Below, piece by piece: positions 27,104 to 36,685 of a stretch of 64,000 nucleotides of DNA. A model generated the notes under the pieces. That model was given only the letters and a program-made list of their open reading frames with translations, was not told the origin of the DNA and searched no databases. Location: positions 62,001 through 126,000 of the forward strand of contig NZ_CP015839.1 of NCBI RefSeq assembly GCF_001651805.1, read 5' to 3'. A program made the translations under genes and the position numbers. Every line of letters begins with the position of its first letter. The stretch's first letter is position 1. This DNA is from Marinobacterium aestuarii (GTDB taxonomy: Bacteria > Pseudomonadota > Gammaproteobacteria > Pseudomonadales > Balneatricaceae).

Positions 27104-28456
27104 ATGTTCAAGAAATTAAAATCCCTGTTCGGTGCTTCCAACAGCAAGGAACAGGTGCCGCCGGCCGTTGAGGCGGATGAGGTGCAGCAGGCAGAGCCTG
27201 TTGAGCAAGCTGAGCCGGATGCCGTTGCGCCGGACCTGGCGGAAGTGGCAAACGTTGAGTCTGATAGTGCTCTGTCGGATACAGCCCCGTTAGAGAATGC
27301 CCAGCCAGAGAAGGCTCAGGCGGGTGATGCTGAGCAGGAACTGGCTGAGCAGGATGTTAGTGCGCCGCAAAGCACAGCGCCGGAACCATTAGCGGCGGCG
27401 GAAGCGGTCGCCGAAGTACCCGCGGTCGTTGCGGATGAGGCGCCGGAAGTACCGGCAGAACCTGCTGAGCCAGAGCTCGTCGAATCTGAAATGGTTGCGC
27501 CTGTGGTCGCACCGGTTGTGGATACGCCTGAGAAAAAGCAGGGCATGCTGGCCCGTATCAAGGCCGGCCTAAGCCGCACCAAGGCCAATCTGTCGGCCCA
27601 GCTGGGCAACCTCTTCCTCGGCGCCAAGGAAATTGACGACGAACTGCTGGAAGACATCGAAACCCTGCTGCTGACCGCCGATGTGGGCGTGGAGGCAACC
27701 AGTGAAATTATCAGTCGCCTGACCGACAAGGTCGCCCGCAATCAGCTGGCCGATGCCCAGGCGTTGCAGCAGGCGTTGCAGCAGGAGCTGGCAGCGCTGC
27801 TGCATCAGGCCGAGCAGCCGTTGCCGATCGATGCCGCCGGCAAGCAGCCTTACGTCATCCTGATGGTGGGTGTTAACGGTGTCGGCAAGACCACCACTAT
27901 TGGCAAGCTGGCCAAACGCTTCCAGAGCGAGGGTCGCTCCGTGATGCTGGCGGCCGGCGATACTTTCCGTGCCGCGGCGGTGGAGCAGCTGCAGGTGTGG
28001 GGTGAACGCAATCAGGTGCCCGTGGTGGCGCAGCACACGGGGGCGGATTCGGCTTCGGTGCTGTTTGATGCGCTGCAGTCGGCCAGGGCGCGCAATGTCG
28101 ATGTGCTGATTGCCGATACCGCCGGGCGCCTGCAGAACAAGGATCACCTGATGCAGGAGCTGCAAAAGGTGGTGCGCGTTATGAAGAAGCTGGATATGGA
28201 CGCTCCCCACGAGGTGATGCTGGTGCTGGACGCCGGCACCGGCCAGAATGCGATGAGCCAGGCGCGCACCTTCAAGGATGCGGTCGGTGTGACGGGTATT
28301 ACTCTGACCAAACTCGACGGCACCGCCAAGGGTGGCATCATCTTTGCCATCGCCAAGCAGCTGGAATTGCCGATTCGTTATATAGGTGTGGGCGAGCAAG
28401 TGGACGATCTGCGTCCGTTCAGTGCCGACGAGTTCGTCCAGGCCCTGTTTGGTTAA
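27104..28456 (+). CDS. ftsY: Signal recognition particle receptor FtsY
   Basis: FtsY is the SRP receptor GTPase that delivers ribosomes making membrane proteins to the translocon. The 450-residue protein has a long acidic, Ala/Glu-rich N-terminal A domain (about residues 10-145). The NG domain follows, with G1 in GVNGVGKTTTIGKLAKR near residue 256, G3 in IADTAGRLQNK and G4 in TLTKLDGTAKGGIIF. The A domain is of low complexity and repeats EPAEPE-type units. It heads the ftsY-ftsE-ftsX-rpoH gene order known from gammaproteobacteria. Confidence 0.97.
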   Translation: MFKKLKSLFGASNSKEQVPPAVEADEVQQAEPVEQAEPDAVAPDLAEVANVESDSALSDTAPLENAQPEKAQAGDAEQELAEQDVSAPQSTAPEPLAAAEAVAEVPAVVADEAPEVPAEPAEPELVESEMVAPVVAPVVDTPEKKQGMLARIKAGLSRTKANLSAQLGNLFLGAKEIDDELLEDIETLLLTADVGVEATSEIISRLTDKVARNQLADAQALQQALQQELAALLHQAEQPLPIDAAGKQPYVILMVGVNGVGKTTTIGKLAKRFQSEGRSVMLAAGDTFRAAAVEQLQVWGERNQVPVVAQHTGADSASVLFDALQSARARNVDVLIADTAGRLQNKDHLMQELQKVVRVMKKLDMDAPHEVMLVLDAGTGQNAMSQARTFKDAVGVTGITLTKLDGTAKGGIIFAIAKQLELPIRYIGVGEQVDDLRPFSADEFVQALFG

Positions 28457-28561
28457 GTAGAGCTCGACTAAACCGCACGGCGGGAAACAGACGGGTCGGC
28501 GTTGTAGCGCAGGCCCAGTGTCAGGGAATTATTTTCACGTCTTACGGGTGTGGACAACAGC

Positions 28562-29233
28562 ATGGCATTGATCAGTTTCGAAAACGTCAGCAAGCGCTAC
28601 CTCAGTGGTCAGGAAGCCCTGAGCAATGTCTCCTTTACGCTGCGTGAAGGAGAAATGGCCTTCCTTACGGGGCATTCCGGTGCCGGTAAAAGTACCCTGC
28701 TGCGCATGATCATGCTGATGGAACGGCCGTCCCAGGGGCAGGTCGTGGTGGGCGAGCAGAACCTGACGCAGCTGGGCCGGCACGAGCTGCCCTACCACCG
28801 CCGGCGTATCGGCGTGGTGTTTCAGAATCACCATCTGCTGTTTGATCGCACCGTATTCGAGAATATAGCGCTGCCGCTGCAGATCTGTGGCTATGAGCCC
28901 GAAGATGCGGCCCGGCGGGTGCGGGCGGCGCTGAACAAGGTCGGCCTGCTGGAGAAGGAAAACCAGAGTCCGATCAGCCTCTCCAGCGGCGAGCAGCAGC
29001 GCGTCGGTATCGCCCGCGCCATCGTCCACAAGCCCCGGGTACTGCTGGCGGATGAGCCCACCGGTAACCTGGATCCGGAGTTGTCCGAAGAAATCATGAA
29101 GCTGTTTCAGCAGTTCAATCGGGTGGGTACCACGGTACTGATCGCCAGCCATGACCTGTCACTGATTGAGCGCATGCGTCACCGCACCCTGGTGCTGCGT
29201 AACGGGAGGTTGATCGCCGATGGCCGTGGATGA
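28562..29233 (+). CDS. ftsE: Cell division ATP-binding protein FtsE
   Basis: FtsE is the ATPase of the FtsEX complex that activates septal peptidoglycan hydrolases through EnvC. The 223-residue ABC domain shows Walker A (LTGHSGAGKSTLLRM), the Q loop (VVFQNHHLL), the signature LSSGEQQRVGIARA and Walker B (RVLLADEPTGNLDP). A GTG at 28550 would add four residues; neither start has a strong ribosome binding site. It overlaps ftsX by 14 bases. Confidence 0.96.
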   Translation: MALISFENVSKRYLSGQEALSNVSFTLREGEMAFLTGHSGAGKSTLLRMIMLMERPSQGQVVVGEQNLTQLGRHELPYHRRRIGVVFQNHHLLFDRTVFENIALPLQICGYEPEDAARRVRAALNKVGLLEKENQSPISLSSGEQQRVGIARAIVHKPRVLLADEPTGNLDPELSEEIMKLFQQFNRVGTTVLIASHDLSLIERMRHRTLVLRNGRLIADGRG

Positions 29234-30197
29234 AAAAAATGCCCCGCGGCGCGGGGCTCAGCAGGATCGCATCGACAGGCGCAGCCGCCACCGCAACTGG
29301 CGTCGCCACCATGTGTTGATGGCGCGCCAGAGCTGGAGCCGGCTTTTTGCCACGCCGCTGCCGACGCTGATCACGCTGGCGGTACTGGCCATCGCCCTGG
29401 CCCTGCCCGGCTTTTTGCTCACCGGCCTCAAAAATGTGCAGCAGCTCAGCGAAGGCTGGGACCATGAACCCCGCATCAGCCTGTATCTGAGCCCTGGGCT
29501 GGACGACGCGGCCGCCGATCGCTTCAGTCGTGAGTTGCTGTTGAGGGATGACCTGGCGGCGGTGGATCTGATCAGCCGTGCCCAGGGCCTGCTGGAATTC
29601 CGGGAGCTGTCGCGCTTTGGCAATATCGTCGACTTGCTGGATGAAAACCCGCTGCCGGCGGTCATTACCGTGCAACCGCTGGATCGCAGTCTGGCGGCCT
29701 TGCCAGTGCTCAAGGCCAAGCTGCAGGCGCTGGAGGAAGTGGATGAGGCGGTGCTGGATCTGGAGTGGCTGCAGCGCCTGAGCGCCTTTGTGCAGCTGAC
29801 CCAGCGCGCGGTAATGGTGCTGGGCCTGCTGCTGGCGCTGGCGGTCGTGCTGGTGGTGGGCAATACCATTCGGCTGTCGATTGAGAGCCGGCGCGACGAG
29901 ATCATCGTTGCCAAGCTGGTGGGCGGTACCGATGCCTGGGTGCGGCGCCCCTTCCTCTATACCGGTGCCTGGTACGGCCTGCTGGGTGCGGCTCTGGCCT
30001 GGTGCCTGATTCAGTTCAGTCTGCTGACGCTCAAGCAGCCGGTGGCGGAGCTGGCTCGACTCTACCTGAGCGACTTTGAACCCATGGGGCTGGGGCTGAG
30101 CGGCAGCCTGATTCTGCTGCTGACCAGCCTGTTGCTGGGCTGGCTCGGCGCCTGGCTGGCGGTAGGACATCACCTGCGGCAAATTGAGCCCAGTTGA
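29220..30197 (+). CDS. ftsX: Cell division protein FtsX
   Basis: FtsX is the membrane half of FtsEX. The 325-residue protein has a basic cytoplasmic N-terminus, a first helix (about residues 50-72) and a periplasmic domain of about 120 residues that should bind EnvC. Three C-terminal helices follow, including LGLLLALAVVLVVGNTIRL and LILLLTSLLLGWLGAWL. The segment RRDEIIVAKLVGGTDAWVRRPFL near residue 222 is characteristic. The start lies inside the end of ftsE. Confidence 0.96.
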   Translation: MAVDEKNAPRRGAQQDRIDRRSRHRNWRRHHVLMARQSWSRLFATPLPTLITLAVLAIALALPGFLLTGLKNVQQLSEGWDHEPRISLYLSPGLDDAAADRFSRELLLRDDLAAVDLISRAQGLLEFRELSRFGNIVDLLDENPLPAVITVQPLDRSLAALPVLKAKLQALEEVDEAVLDLEWLQRLSAFVQLTQRAVMVLGLLLALAVVLVVGNTIRLSIESRRDEIIVAKLVGGTDAWVRRPFLYTGAWYGLLGAALAWCLIQFSLLTLKQPVAELARLYLSDFEPMGLGLSGSLILLLTSLLLGWLGAWLAVGHHLRQIEPS

Positions 30198-30374
30198 GGC
30201 TTCTGGCACATGACATGAAAGCGTCACACTTGCGGTTTAGGCTGGATATCGCTATTTTTACCGGTCCGCAGGCAATTCTGGCTTGTCAGGGCCCCGGGAA
30301 CTTCATTACCCGAGGCCGGTCATATTAGCGGATTCAGGATAGACAAGCTGAAAGTAACACTGAGGTAACACTGT

Positions 30375-31232
30375 ATGGGCAAGAGCTTGCAAGTCGTCGA
30401 CATCCTCTCTCCGGGTTGTAACCTGGAAGCCTACATGCGCTCGGTCAGTGCGATCGCCGTGCTGACGGCAGAGGAAGAGCGCGAACTGGCAGAGCGCCTG
30501 TTTTACCAGAACGACCTTGAAGCGGCACGCCGTCTGGTTATGTCGCATCTGCGTTTTGTGGTACATATCGCCAAATCCTACTCCGGCTACGGGCTGCAGC
30601 TGGGAGATCTGGTGCAGGAAGGCAATGTCGGTCTCATGAAGGCCGTGAAGCGTTTTGATCCCAGCATGGGTGTGCGTCTGGTGTCCTTTGCGGTGCACTG
30701 GATCAAGGCCGAAATGCACGAATTCATTCTGCGCAACTGGCGTATCGTCAAGGTTGCCACCACCAAGGCGCAGCGCAAACTGTTCTTCAACCTGCGTTCA
30801 CAGAAAAAACGTCTGGGCTGGATGAACAACGCCGAAGTTGATGCCATTGCAGAAGACCTGGGCGTTGATTCGGCGGTGGTGCGGCAGATGGAAGGCCGTC
30901 TGGCGTCCAGCGATACTGCCTTTGATGCCCCGGCCGATGAAGACGAAGACCGTGCCTACCTGGCGCCGGCCAGTTTTCTGGAAGACGATCAGGCCGACCC
31001 TGCGCTCCAGGTTGAAAACTCCAACTGGGAAGAAAACTCCCAGGCCAATCTGCTGAGTGCGATGAAACAGCTCGATGAGCGCAGTCAGGATATTCTGGCC
31101 CAGCGCTGGCTGATGGATGAAAAAGCCACGCTGCACGAACTGGCGGCCAAGTATCAGGTGTCCGCCGAGCGTATTCGCCAGCTCGAAAAGAACGCCATGA
31201 AGAAGATCAAGGGCGCGCTGCTGCAGGCCTGA
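30375..31232 (+). CDS. rpoH: RNA polymerase sigma factor RpoH (sigma-32)
   Basis: RpoH directs the cytoplasmic heat-shock response. The 285-residue length matches the E. coli protein. Region 2 includes [20 protein letters not shown] and [18 protein letters not shown]. The RpoH box [15 protein letters not shown] lies near residue 133, which distinguishes it from RpoD and RpoS. Region 4.2 reads [20 protein letters not shown]. The 177 bases between ftsX and rpoH should contain its promoters and 5' leader; translational control by mRNA folding is known for the family but was not tested here. Confidence 0.98.
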   Translation: MGKSLQVVDILSPGCNLEAYMRSVSAIAVLTAEEERELAERLFYQNDLEAARRLVMSHLRFVVHIAKSYSGYGLQLGDLVQEGNVGLMKAVKRFDPSMGVRLVSFAVHWIKAEMHEFILRNWRIVKVATTKAQRKLFFNLRSQKKRLGWMNNAEVDAIAEDLGVDSAVVRQMEGRLASSDTAFDAPADEDEDRAYLAPASFLEDDQADPALQVENSNWEENSQANLLSAMKQLDERSQDILAQRWLMDEKATLHELAAKYQVSAERIRQLEKNAMKKIKGALLQA

Positions 31233-31261
31233 CCTGCCCGCCGCTCTGGCGTCGATTGCCA

Positions 31262-31287
31262 ACAAAGCCGCCTGCGGGCGGCTTTGT
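31262..31287 (+). terminator. Hairpin after rpoH
   Basis: ACAAAGCCGCC pairs perfectly with GGCGGCTTTGT around a four-base loop, 29 bases after the rpoH stop. The T run is interrupted (TTTGTCATG), so termination may be partial. Confidence 0.75.
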
Positions 31288-31360
31288 CATGTTCGGACAC
31301 CGCAGAGCCCCCGTCATCGAAACACTGGGGTATAATGCGCTTCATTTTGCGGGGTGCTGC

Positions 31361-31747
31361 ATGAATACAGTGATCAGCCTGCGCCTGGTGGCACTGAGCG
31401 GCTTTTGTGCCGTGGCACTGGGGGCCTTTGGCAGTCACGGCCTGCGTGGGCGTCTGACGCCGGACATGCTGGATGTGTTCCAGACCGCCGTGAGCTATCA
31501 GTTCTACCATAGCCTGGCCTGGCTGGCGGTGGTACTACTGGGCCTGCAGCAGCCGTCGCGATGGCTGCGCCTGGGCGGCATCTGCTTTGGTCTTGGCATC
31601 CTGCTGTTCTGTGGCAGTCTCTATATACTGGCGCTCAGCGGTATCCGCTGGCTGGGTGCGGTGACGCCGCTGGGCGGCCTGGCTTTTCTGGCCGGCTGGT
31701 TGATGCTGGGTCTGGCTGCGTGCCGGTTCAGCGCTTCAAAACAATAA
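31361..31747 (+). CDS. DUF423 family membrane protein (YgdD-like)
   Basis: A 128-residue protein with four hydrophobic helices and the DUF423 features: FCAVALGAFGSHGLRGRL near residue 15, VSYQFYHSLAWLAV near residue 45 and a C-terminal TPLGGLAFLAGWLMLGL. The function of the family is not known. A TATAAT hexamer at 31331-31336 is a likely -10 element, giving a leader of about 20 bases. GGGG lies six bases before the ATG at 31361; the frame further upstream is not used. Confidence 0.88.
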   Translation: MNTVISLRLVALSGFCAVALGAFGSHGLRGRLTPDMLDVFQTAVSYQFYHSLAWLAVVLLGLQQPSRWLRLGGICFGLGILLFCGSLYILALSGIRWLGAVTPLGGLAFLAGWLMLGLAACRFSASKQ

Positions 31748-31799
31748 TTGCGGCAGCGGCTCGTCTGAGCTGGCCGAAAGAAAGATTGGAATTGGATCA

Positions 31800-32000
31800 A
31801 TGCGAATAGTGCTAAACGGTGACACCATGGAGCTGCGGGATGACTGCAGTCTTGCTGACCTGGTTGAACAACTGGGGCTGGTCGGCAAGCGTTTTGCGGC
31901 CGAGGTCAACATGGAAATAGTCCCGCGCAGCCAGCATGTGGCGCTGCGCCTGAACGACGGCGACCAGATCGAGATCGTGCAGGCTATTGGCGGCGGCTGA
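31800..32000 (+). CDS. thiS: Thiamine biosynthesis sulfur carrier ThiS
   Basis: ThiS carries sulfur as a C-terminal thiocarboxylate for thiazole formation. The 66-residue ubiquitin-like protein ends in IGGG, the Gly-Gly tail that is adenylated and thiolated. The segment LVEQLGLVGKRFAAEVNMEIVPR is typical. It is followed 47 bases later by thiG, its partner. No thiF, thiH or thiO is visible in the window. Confidence 0.95.
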   Translation: MRIVLNGDTMELRDDCSLADLVEQLGLVGKRFAAEVNMEIVPRSQHVALRLNDGDQIEIVQAIGGG

Positions 32001-32047
32001 GTATCGCTGCGAAGATCCCTTAATACACTACGAACGGTGGAGACGGA

Positions 32048-32839
32048 ATGTCAGAGCAATTACGCCATGACCCGCTGATTATCGCGGGCAAAGAGTACAG
32101 TTCCAGGCTGCTGGTAGGCACCGGCAAATACCGGGACCTTGATGAAACCCGCCGGGCGATCGAAGCCAGCGGTGCGCAAATTGTCACGGTTGCCGTGCGC
32201 CGCACCAACATCGGCCAGAATCGCGACGAGCCCAATCTGCTCGACGCCGTTTCGCCGGAAAAATACACCATCCTGCCCAATACGGCCGGTTGCTACACGG
32301 CTGAAGATGCGGTGCGTACCTGCAAGCTGGCGCGCGAGCTGATGGACGGCCACGACCTGGTGAAGCTGGAAGTGCTGGGCGACCAGAAAACCCTGTACCC
32401 CAATATCGTCGAGACCCTCAAGGGTGCCGAGATGCTGGTCAAGGATGGCTTCAAGGTCATGGTGTACACCAATGATGACCCCATCGTTGCCAAGCAGCTC
32501 GAAGAGATGGGCTGCATCGCCGTGATGCCGCTGGGCTCCCTGATTGGCTCGGGCCTGGGTATCCTCAACCCGCATAACATTCGTCTCATCATGGAAGCGG
32601 CCAATGTGCCTATTCTTGTGGATGCCGGTGTAGGCACCGCCTCAGACGCCGCTCTGGCCATGGAAATGGGCTGCGCAGGCGTACTGATGAACACCGCCAT
32701 TGCCGGCGCCCGCGATCCGCTGCTGATGGCGTCGGCCATGCGCAAGGCCATCGAAGCCGGGCGCGAGGCCTATCTGGCCGGCCGCATGCCGCGCAAGAAG
32801 TACGCCAGCGCGTCTTCCCCCATGGACGGCATTATCTAA
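32048..32839 (+). CDS. thiG: Thiazole synthase ThiG
   Basis: ThiG builds the thiazole phosphate ring of thiamine from 1-deoxyxylulose 5-phosphate, dehydroglycine and ThiS thiocarboxylate. The 263-residue TIM-barrel protein starts [23 protein letters not shown]. The Schiff-base Lys lies in [10 protein letters not shown] near residue 105. Phosphate-binding loops [19 protein letters not shown] and [12 protein letters not shown] are conserved. It is part of the thiS-thiG-trmB order also seen in Pseudomonas. Confidence 0.98.
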   Translation: MSEQLRHDPLIIAGKEYSSRLLVGTGKYRDLDETRRAIEASGAQIVTVAVRRTNIGQNRDEPNLLDAVSPEKYTILPNTAGCYTAEDAVRTCKLARELMDGHDLVKLEVLGDQKTLYPNIVETLKGAEMLVKDGFKVMVYTNDDPIVAKQLEEMGCIAVMPLGSLIGSGLGILNPHNIRLIMEAANVPILVDAGVGTASDAALAMEMGCAGVLMNTAIAGARDPLLMASAMRKAIEAGREAYLAGRMPRKKYASASSPMDGII

Positions 32840-32917
32840 TGCAGCAGCGGGCGCCCGGCAAGCCGGTCGTCCGCCGTCACGCAAAATCTGTAACTCGTTA
32901 ACCTAAGTAAGCCGAGA

Positions 32918-33610
32918 ATGACTGAAGATCAGAAACCGATGCGCGCCGTGCGCAGTTTTGTCCTGCGCGCAGGGCGCATGACCGAAGGCCAGCAGCGTGG
33001 GCTGGACGAAGCCTGGCCCGAGCTGGGGCTGGAGGTCGCCGCCGGCATGATCGATCCTGCGGCCCTGTTCGGTCGCGAAGCCCCCCTGGTGCTGGAAATC
33101 GGCTTTGGCATGGGGGATTCGCTGTTGCAGATGGCGCGCCAGATGCCGGAGAAAAATTACATCGGTATCGAGGTGCATCGTCCGGGTGTCGGCCGCCTGC
33201 TGAACAATGTTCGCACCGAAGGGCTTACAAACATTCGGGTCTACGCCGAAGATGCTGTGGAAGTGCTGGCACAGTGCATCCCCGATGGCAGCCTCGATGG
33301 TCTGCAGCTGTTCTTCCCTGATCCCTGGCACAAGAAAAAGCACAAAAAGCGCCGTATCCTGCAGGCGGCCTTTGCCCAGACTGTGCGCAGCAAGCTGAAG
33401 GTCGGCGGTCAGTTCCATATGGCCACCGATTGGGAAAACTATGCCGAGCACATGATGGAAGTCATGTCGGCGGCGGACGGTTACTGCAACAGCGCAGGTG
33501 CCGGCGAGTTCTCGCCCCAGCCCGATTTTCGCCCGGTGACCAAGTTCCAGAACCGTGGCGAGAAACTCGGCCATGGCGTCTGGGATCTGATCTTCGAGCG
33601 CACCGACTGA
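32918..33610 (+). CDS. trmB: tRNA (guanine-N7-)-methyltransferase
   Basis: TrmB makes m7G46 in tRNA. The 230-residue protein has the SAM-binding motif [17 protein letters not shown] near residue 55, [14 protein letters not shown], and the family hallmark [18 protein letters not shown] near residue 130, which includes the catalytic Asp. The C-terminal [21 protein letters not shown] closes the family pattern. It is followed by a strong terminator. Confidence 0.97.
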   Translation: MTEDQKPMRAVRSFVLRAGRMTEGQQRGLDEAWPELGLEVAAGMIDPAALFGREAPLVLEIGFGMGDSLLQMARQMPEKNYIGIEVHRPGVGRLLNNVRTEGLTNIRVYAEDAVEVLAQCIPDGSLDGLQLFFPDPWHKKKHKKRRILQAAFAQTVRSKLKVGGQFHMATDWENYAEHMMEVMSAADGYCNSAGAGEFSPQPDFRPVTKFQNRGEKLGHGVWDLIFERTD

Positions 33611-33637
33611 TCTCGACTCAGTAGACAGCGAAACAGA

Positions 33638-33666
33638 AATGCGGACAGAAATGTCCGCATTTTTTT
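33638..33666 (+). terminator. Rho-independent terminator after trmB
   Basis: AATGCGGACA pairs perfectly with TGTCCGCATT around a GAAA loop and is followed by seven T bases. Confidence 0.95.
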
Positions 33667-33706
33667 CGCCTGTCGTTTGGGGCTATAAACGCGAACTGGG
33701 CCGCGC

Positions 33707-34606
33707 TCAGTTCGCGTCTTTGTCCAGCTCCGCCAGCAGCCAGTCCTGAAAACTGCGGATTTTCGGCAGGTCCGCCTGGGCCTTGAGGACATTAAACGTA
33801 TAGCCATGCACCTTGGGCCCCTTGAGGCCGAGTGGTGCCACCAGCCGGCCGGTCTGAAGTTCGCGCTGTACCAGCCGCAGGCTGTCCAGTAGCACCCCCA
33901 TGCCATCCACCGCAGCACTGATGGCCATGAAGGAACGGTCGAAGCGCGGACCGCGCGAGATGTCGAACTGTACCTTGCGGTGCTGGCGCAACCAGTCGCG
34001 CCAGCTGACCATACAAACTTCGCTGTGAATTAGCGTGTGGTGGCGCAGATCCTCCACCGAGCGAATCGGGTGCTCGCCTGCCGCCAGTTCAGGTGCACAC
34101 AAAGGCACTATGGTTTCGGGCGGAAAAGGTATCACCATGGTGCCGGCCGGCTGCAGCCGGCGCATGCCGTAGCGGATATCGATATCCACCCCCTGGGTGA
34201 GCAGGTCGGTCGGTTCGTGGGAAGCGTTGAGCCTGACGTCTATGTCCGGGTGGTGTGCGCTGAAACGCGCGATGCGGGGCATCAGCCACTGTGAGGCGAA
34301 ACTGGGCGTCGAATGCACGGTCAGGATGTCGCTGCGTGCCGTGCGCCCGAGCTCCCGCGTTGCCATATCGATGCGGGAAAAGGCGGCGGTTACCTCCTCG
34401 GCATAGCGGCGACCGGCATCGGTCAGCACCACGGCTCTATGCACTCGATGAAAGAGTCGCACCCCAAATTGCTCTTCCAGCAGCTTGATTTGATGGCTGA
34501 TTGCAGAGGGTGTTACGAAGAGTTCTTCTGCTGCAAGTGCGAAGGACGACAGCCGGGAAGCGGCTTCGAATGCCTGTACAGCCTTGATCGGGACTCTATT
34601 TTGCAT
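33707..34606 (-). CDS. LysR-family regulator, GcvA-like, divergent to the transketolase-TRAP operon
   Basis: A 299-residue LysR-type regulator. The helix-turn-helix runs AFEAASRLSSFALAAEELFV then TPSAISHQIKLLEEQFG. HRAVVLTDAGRRYAEEVTAAF and DIDIRYGMRRL follow, as in the GcvA subgroup. It is transcribed away from the catabolic operon that starts at 34797, the classic arrangement for a pathway-specific LysR activator. The ATG at 34606 has AGGTGA eight bases upstream and is preferred over the GTG at 34618. The effector is unknown and would be expected to be the imported substrate or an intermediate. Confidence 0.87.
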   Translation of the reverse strand: MQNRVPIKAVQAFEAASRLSSFALAAEELFVTPSAISHQIKLLEEQFGVRLFHRVHRAVVLTDAGRRYAEEVTAAFSRIDMATRELGRTARSDILTVHSTPSFASQWLMPRIARFSAHHPDIDVRLNASHEPTDLLTQGVDIDIRYGMRRLQPAGTMVIPFPPETIVPLCAPELAAGEHPIRSVEDLRHHTLIHSEVCMVSWRDWLRQHRKVQFDISRGPRFDRSFMAISAAVDGMGVLLDSLRLVQRELQTGRLVAPLGLKGPKVHGYTFNVLKAQADLPKIRSFQDWLLAELDKDAN

Positions 34607-34619
34607 CGCATTATTCACC

Positions 34620-34632
34620 TGAACTCAGTTCA
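34620..34632. promoter_or_regulatory. Possible LysR operator (T-N11-A dyad)
   Basis: TGAACTCAGTTCA is a perfect interrupted palindrome with the T-N11-A layout that LysR-type regulators bind. It lies 14 bases upstream of the regulator start and 165 bases upstream of the operon, fitting an autoregulatory site. Confidence 0.45.
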
Positions 34633-34796
34633 CCTATCGGCCAGATTAATTCGTTTGAGCGCACTTGTTCAAGGGAATAGTCTGGTTATCACTCGCCGAG
34701 CAGCTGCAAGGTCAGCCGGCGGGAATAATCCGAAAGGTCGAAATGACGTATCAGCCGTGCTCGAAACTGGAGACGGTTGTAACCAAGGAGAACCGC

Positions 34797-35642
34797 GTGG
34801 ACACAAGTCTAAAAGAAGCCCGCGCCGAGCTTGCCGAGCGCGCCTACCGCATCCGCCGCAATGCACTGTTGATGGGGGAAGTACAGGGACAGGGGTACAT
34901 CGGACAGGCGCTCGATATCGCCGATGTGCTGGCGGTGGCCTACGGTCGCGCCATGAGTTTCAAGCCCGGCGATGCAGAATGGGAAGAGCGTGACCGCTTT
35001 CTGCTATCCAATGGTCACTATGCCATCGCGCTCTACGCAGCGCTGATCGACGCAGGCATCATTCCCCAGGAAGAACTCGAAACCTACGGCAGTGATGACA
35101 GCCGCCTGCCGATGTCCGGCATGGCCAGCTACACGCCGGGCATGGAAATGTCCGGGGGCTCGCTGGGCCAGGGGCTGACCATCGCCGTCGGCCGCTGTCT
35201 GGGCCTCAAGCGCAAGGCGTCTAAGTCCTTCGTCTACACGCTGTTTTCCGATGGCGAGCTCGACGAGGGTGCGGTCTGGGAGGGGTTGATGTCGGCCGCG
35301 CACTGGAAACTCGATAATCTGATCGCCATCGTCGATGTCAATAATCAGCAGGCGGACGGCCCGTCGGGGCAGGTGATGGCATTTGAGCCCTTGGTCGACA
35401 AGATGGAAGCCTTCGGCTGGTTTACGCAACGCATCGACGGTAATGATCTGGATGCGGTCATAGCGGCCTTTGACGCTGCGCGCAGCTACACCGGTACCAA
35501 GCCGCGCATGATCATCGCTGATACCCGGATGGGCTGCGGCGTTCCCTTCCTCGAAGCCCGCGAGAAGAATCATTTTATCCGCGTCGACGAACACGAATGG
35601 CAGCTTGCTCTCACAGCACTGGATGCCGGGAGGAACGCATGA
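34797..35642 (+). CDS. Transketolase N-terminal (ThDP-binding) subunit of a split transketolase
   Basis: A 281-residue protein equal to the first half of a transketolase. It contains the thiamine-diphosphate and metal site: SDGELDEGAVWEGLMSAAHW near residue 150 with the G-D/E-G-x(n)-N-N pattern ending in VDVNNQQ, plus the substrate-side His in LLSNGHYAIALY. The partner half is encoded directly downstream with a four-base overlap. Split transketolases are known for branched or sulfonated sugar phosphates (for example apulose-4-phosphate and sulfofructose), besides classical pentose phosphates. GTG at 34797 has AAGGAG six bases upstream; longer in-frame starts (34743, 34665) lack such support. 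Confidence 0.9.
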   Translation: MDTSLKEARAELAERAYRIRRNALLMGEVQGQGYIGQALDIADVLAVAYGRAMSFKPGDAEWEERDRFLLSNGHYAIALYAALIDAGIIPQEELETYGSDDSRLPMSGMASYTPGMEMSGGSLGQGLTIAVGRCLGLKRKASKSFVYTLFSDGELDEGAVWEGLMSAAHWKLDNLIAIVDVNNQQADGPSGQVMAFEPLVDKMEAFGWFTQRIDGNDLDAVIAAFDAARSYTGTKPRMIIADTRMGCGVPFLEAREKNHFIRVDEHEWQLALTALDAGRNA

Positions 35643-36637
35643 ACACCAATGTCCAGAAACCCAAACTGAAAACCTCGGCCATGATTGCGTCTATCGCCAG
35701 CGAAGGTCAGCGCACGCAGTCGGCCCCTTTTGGTCATGCGCTGGTTGAGCTGGCTGCCCGGCGTCCGGAGGTCGTCGGCATGACGGCGGATCTGGCCAAG
35801 TACACCGATTTGCACATTTTCGCCCAGGCCTGTCCCGAGCGTTTCTATCAGATGGGCATGGCCGAGCAGCTGTTGATGGGGGCGGCGGCCGGCTTGGCTC
35901 ATGAGGGGGCTATGCCCTTCGTCACCACCTATGCAGTCTTTGCCACCCGCCGTGCCTACGACTTCATGCATCAGGCCATTGCCGAAGAGGGCCTGAACGT
36001 CAAGATCGCCTGCGCACTGCCCGGGCTGACCACCGGCTACGGCCCCAGTCACCAGGCGGCAGAGGACCTGGCGCTGATGCGGGCCATGCCAGGCATGACC
36101 GTGATTGACCCCTGCGATGCGCTGGAGATTGAACAGATGGTGCCTGCGGTGGCGGAGCACGATGGGCCTGTCTATATGCGCCTGTTGCGCGGTCAGGTGC
36201 CCCTGGTGCTGGACGAATACGATTACAAGTTCGAACTGGGCAAGGCCAAGCTGCTGCGTGACGGTCGCGATGTGCTGATTATCTCCTCCGGGATCATGAC
36301 GATGCGCGCACTTGAGGTTGCCCGGGAACTGGCACGGGACAAGATCGATGCGGCGGTATTGCACGTGGCGACGATCAAGCCCCTGGACACCGCGACCATT
36401 CTGCGCGAGGCGGGTCGCGGCGGTCGACTGGTGGTCGTGGCCGAGAACCACTCGGCTATCGGCGGCCTCGGCGAGGCGGTCGCGACCGAACTGCTGCGTG
36501 CCGGCATCAGCTCTCCGTTCCGTCAGATTGCGCTGCCTGATGCCTTCCTGGATGCAGGCGCGTTGCCAACCCTGCATGACCGATACGGAATTTCCACCAG
36601 CGTGATGACCGAGACCCTTAAAGGCTGGCTCGGCTGA
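35639..36637 (+). CDS. Transketolase C-terminal (Pyr) subunit of a split transketolase
   Basis: A 332-residue protein equal to the second half of transketolase. It has the pyrimidine-binding domain with the catalytic Glu in FYQMGMAEQLLMGAAAGLAH near residue 80, followed by the C-terminal transketolase domain (LLIISSGIMTMRALEVAREL is the typical entry). The start overlaps the stop of the N-terminal subunit gene, as expected for a 1:1 complex. Its substrates are unknown; the absence of a kinase and isomerase in the operon leaves open whether they are phosphorylated. Confidence 0.9.
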   Translation: MNTNVQKPKLKTSAMIASIASEGQRTQSAPFGHALVELAARRPEVVGMTADLAKYTDLHIFAQACPERFYQMGMAEQLLMGAAAGLAHEGAMPFVTTYAVFATRRAYDFMHQAIAEEGLNVKIACALPGLTTGYGPSHQAAEDLALMRAMPGMTVIDPCDALEIEQMVPAVAEHDGPVYMRLLRGQVPLVLDEYDYKFELGKAKLLRDGRDVLIISSGIMTMRALEVARELARDKIDAAVLHVATIKPLDTATILREAGRGGRLVVVAENHSAIGGLGEAVATELLRAGISSPFRQIALPDAFLDAGALPTLHDRYGISTSVMTETLKGWLG

Positions 36638-36685
36638 GCCTATAGGGCCGCGGCACACTGAAGACAACAATAACAGGACGACAAT

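Noticed and set aside
27140-27540. Repeated Glu/Pro/Ala codons in ftsY as a separate tandem repeat element
   Set aside because: This is the normal low-complexity acidic A domain of FtsY and not a DNA repeat of its own.
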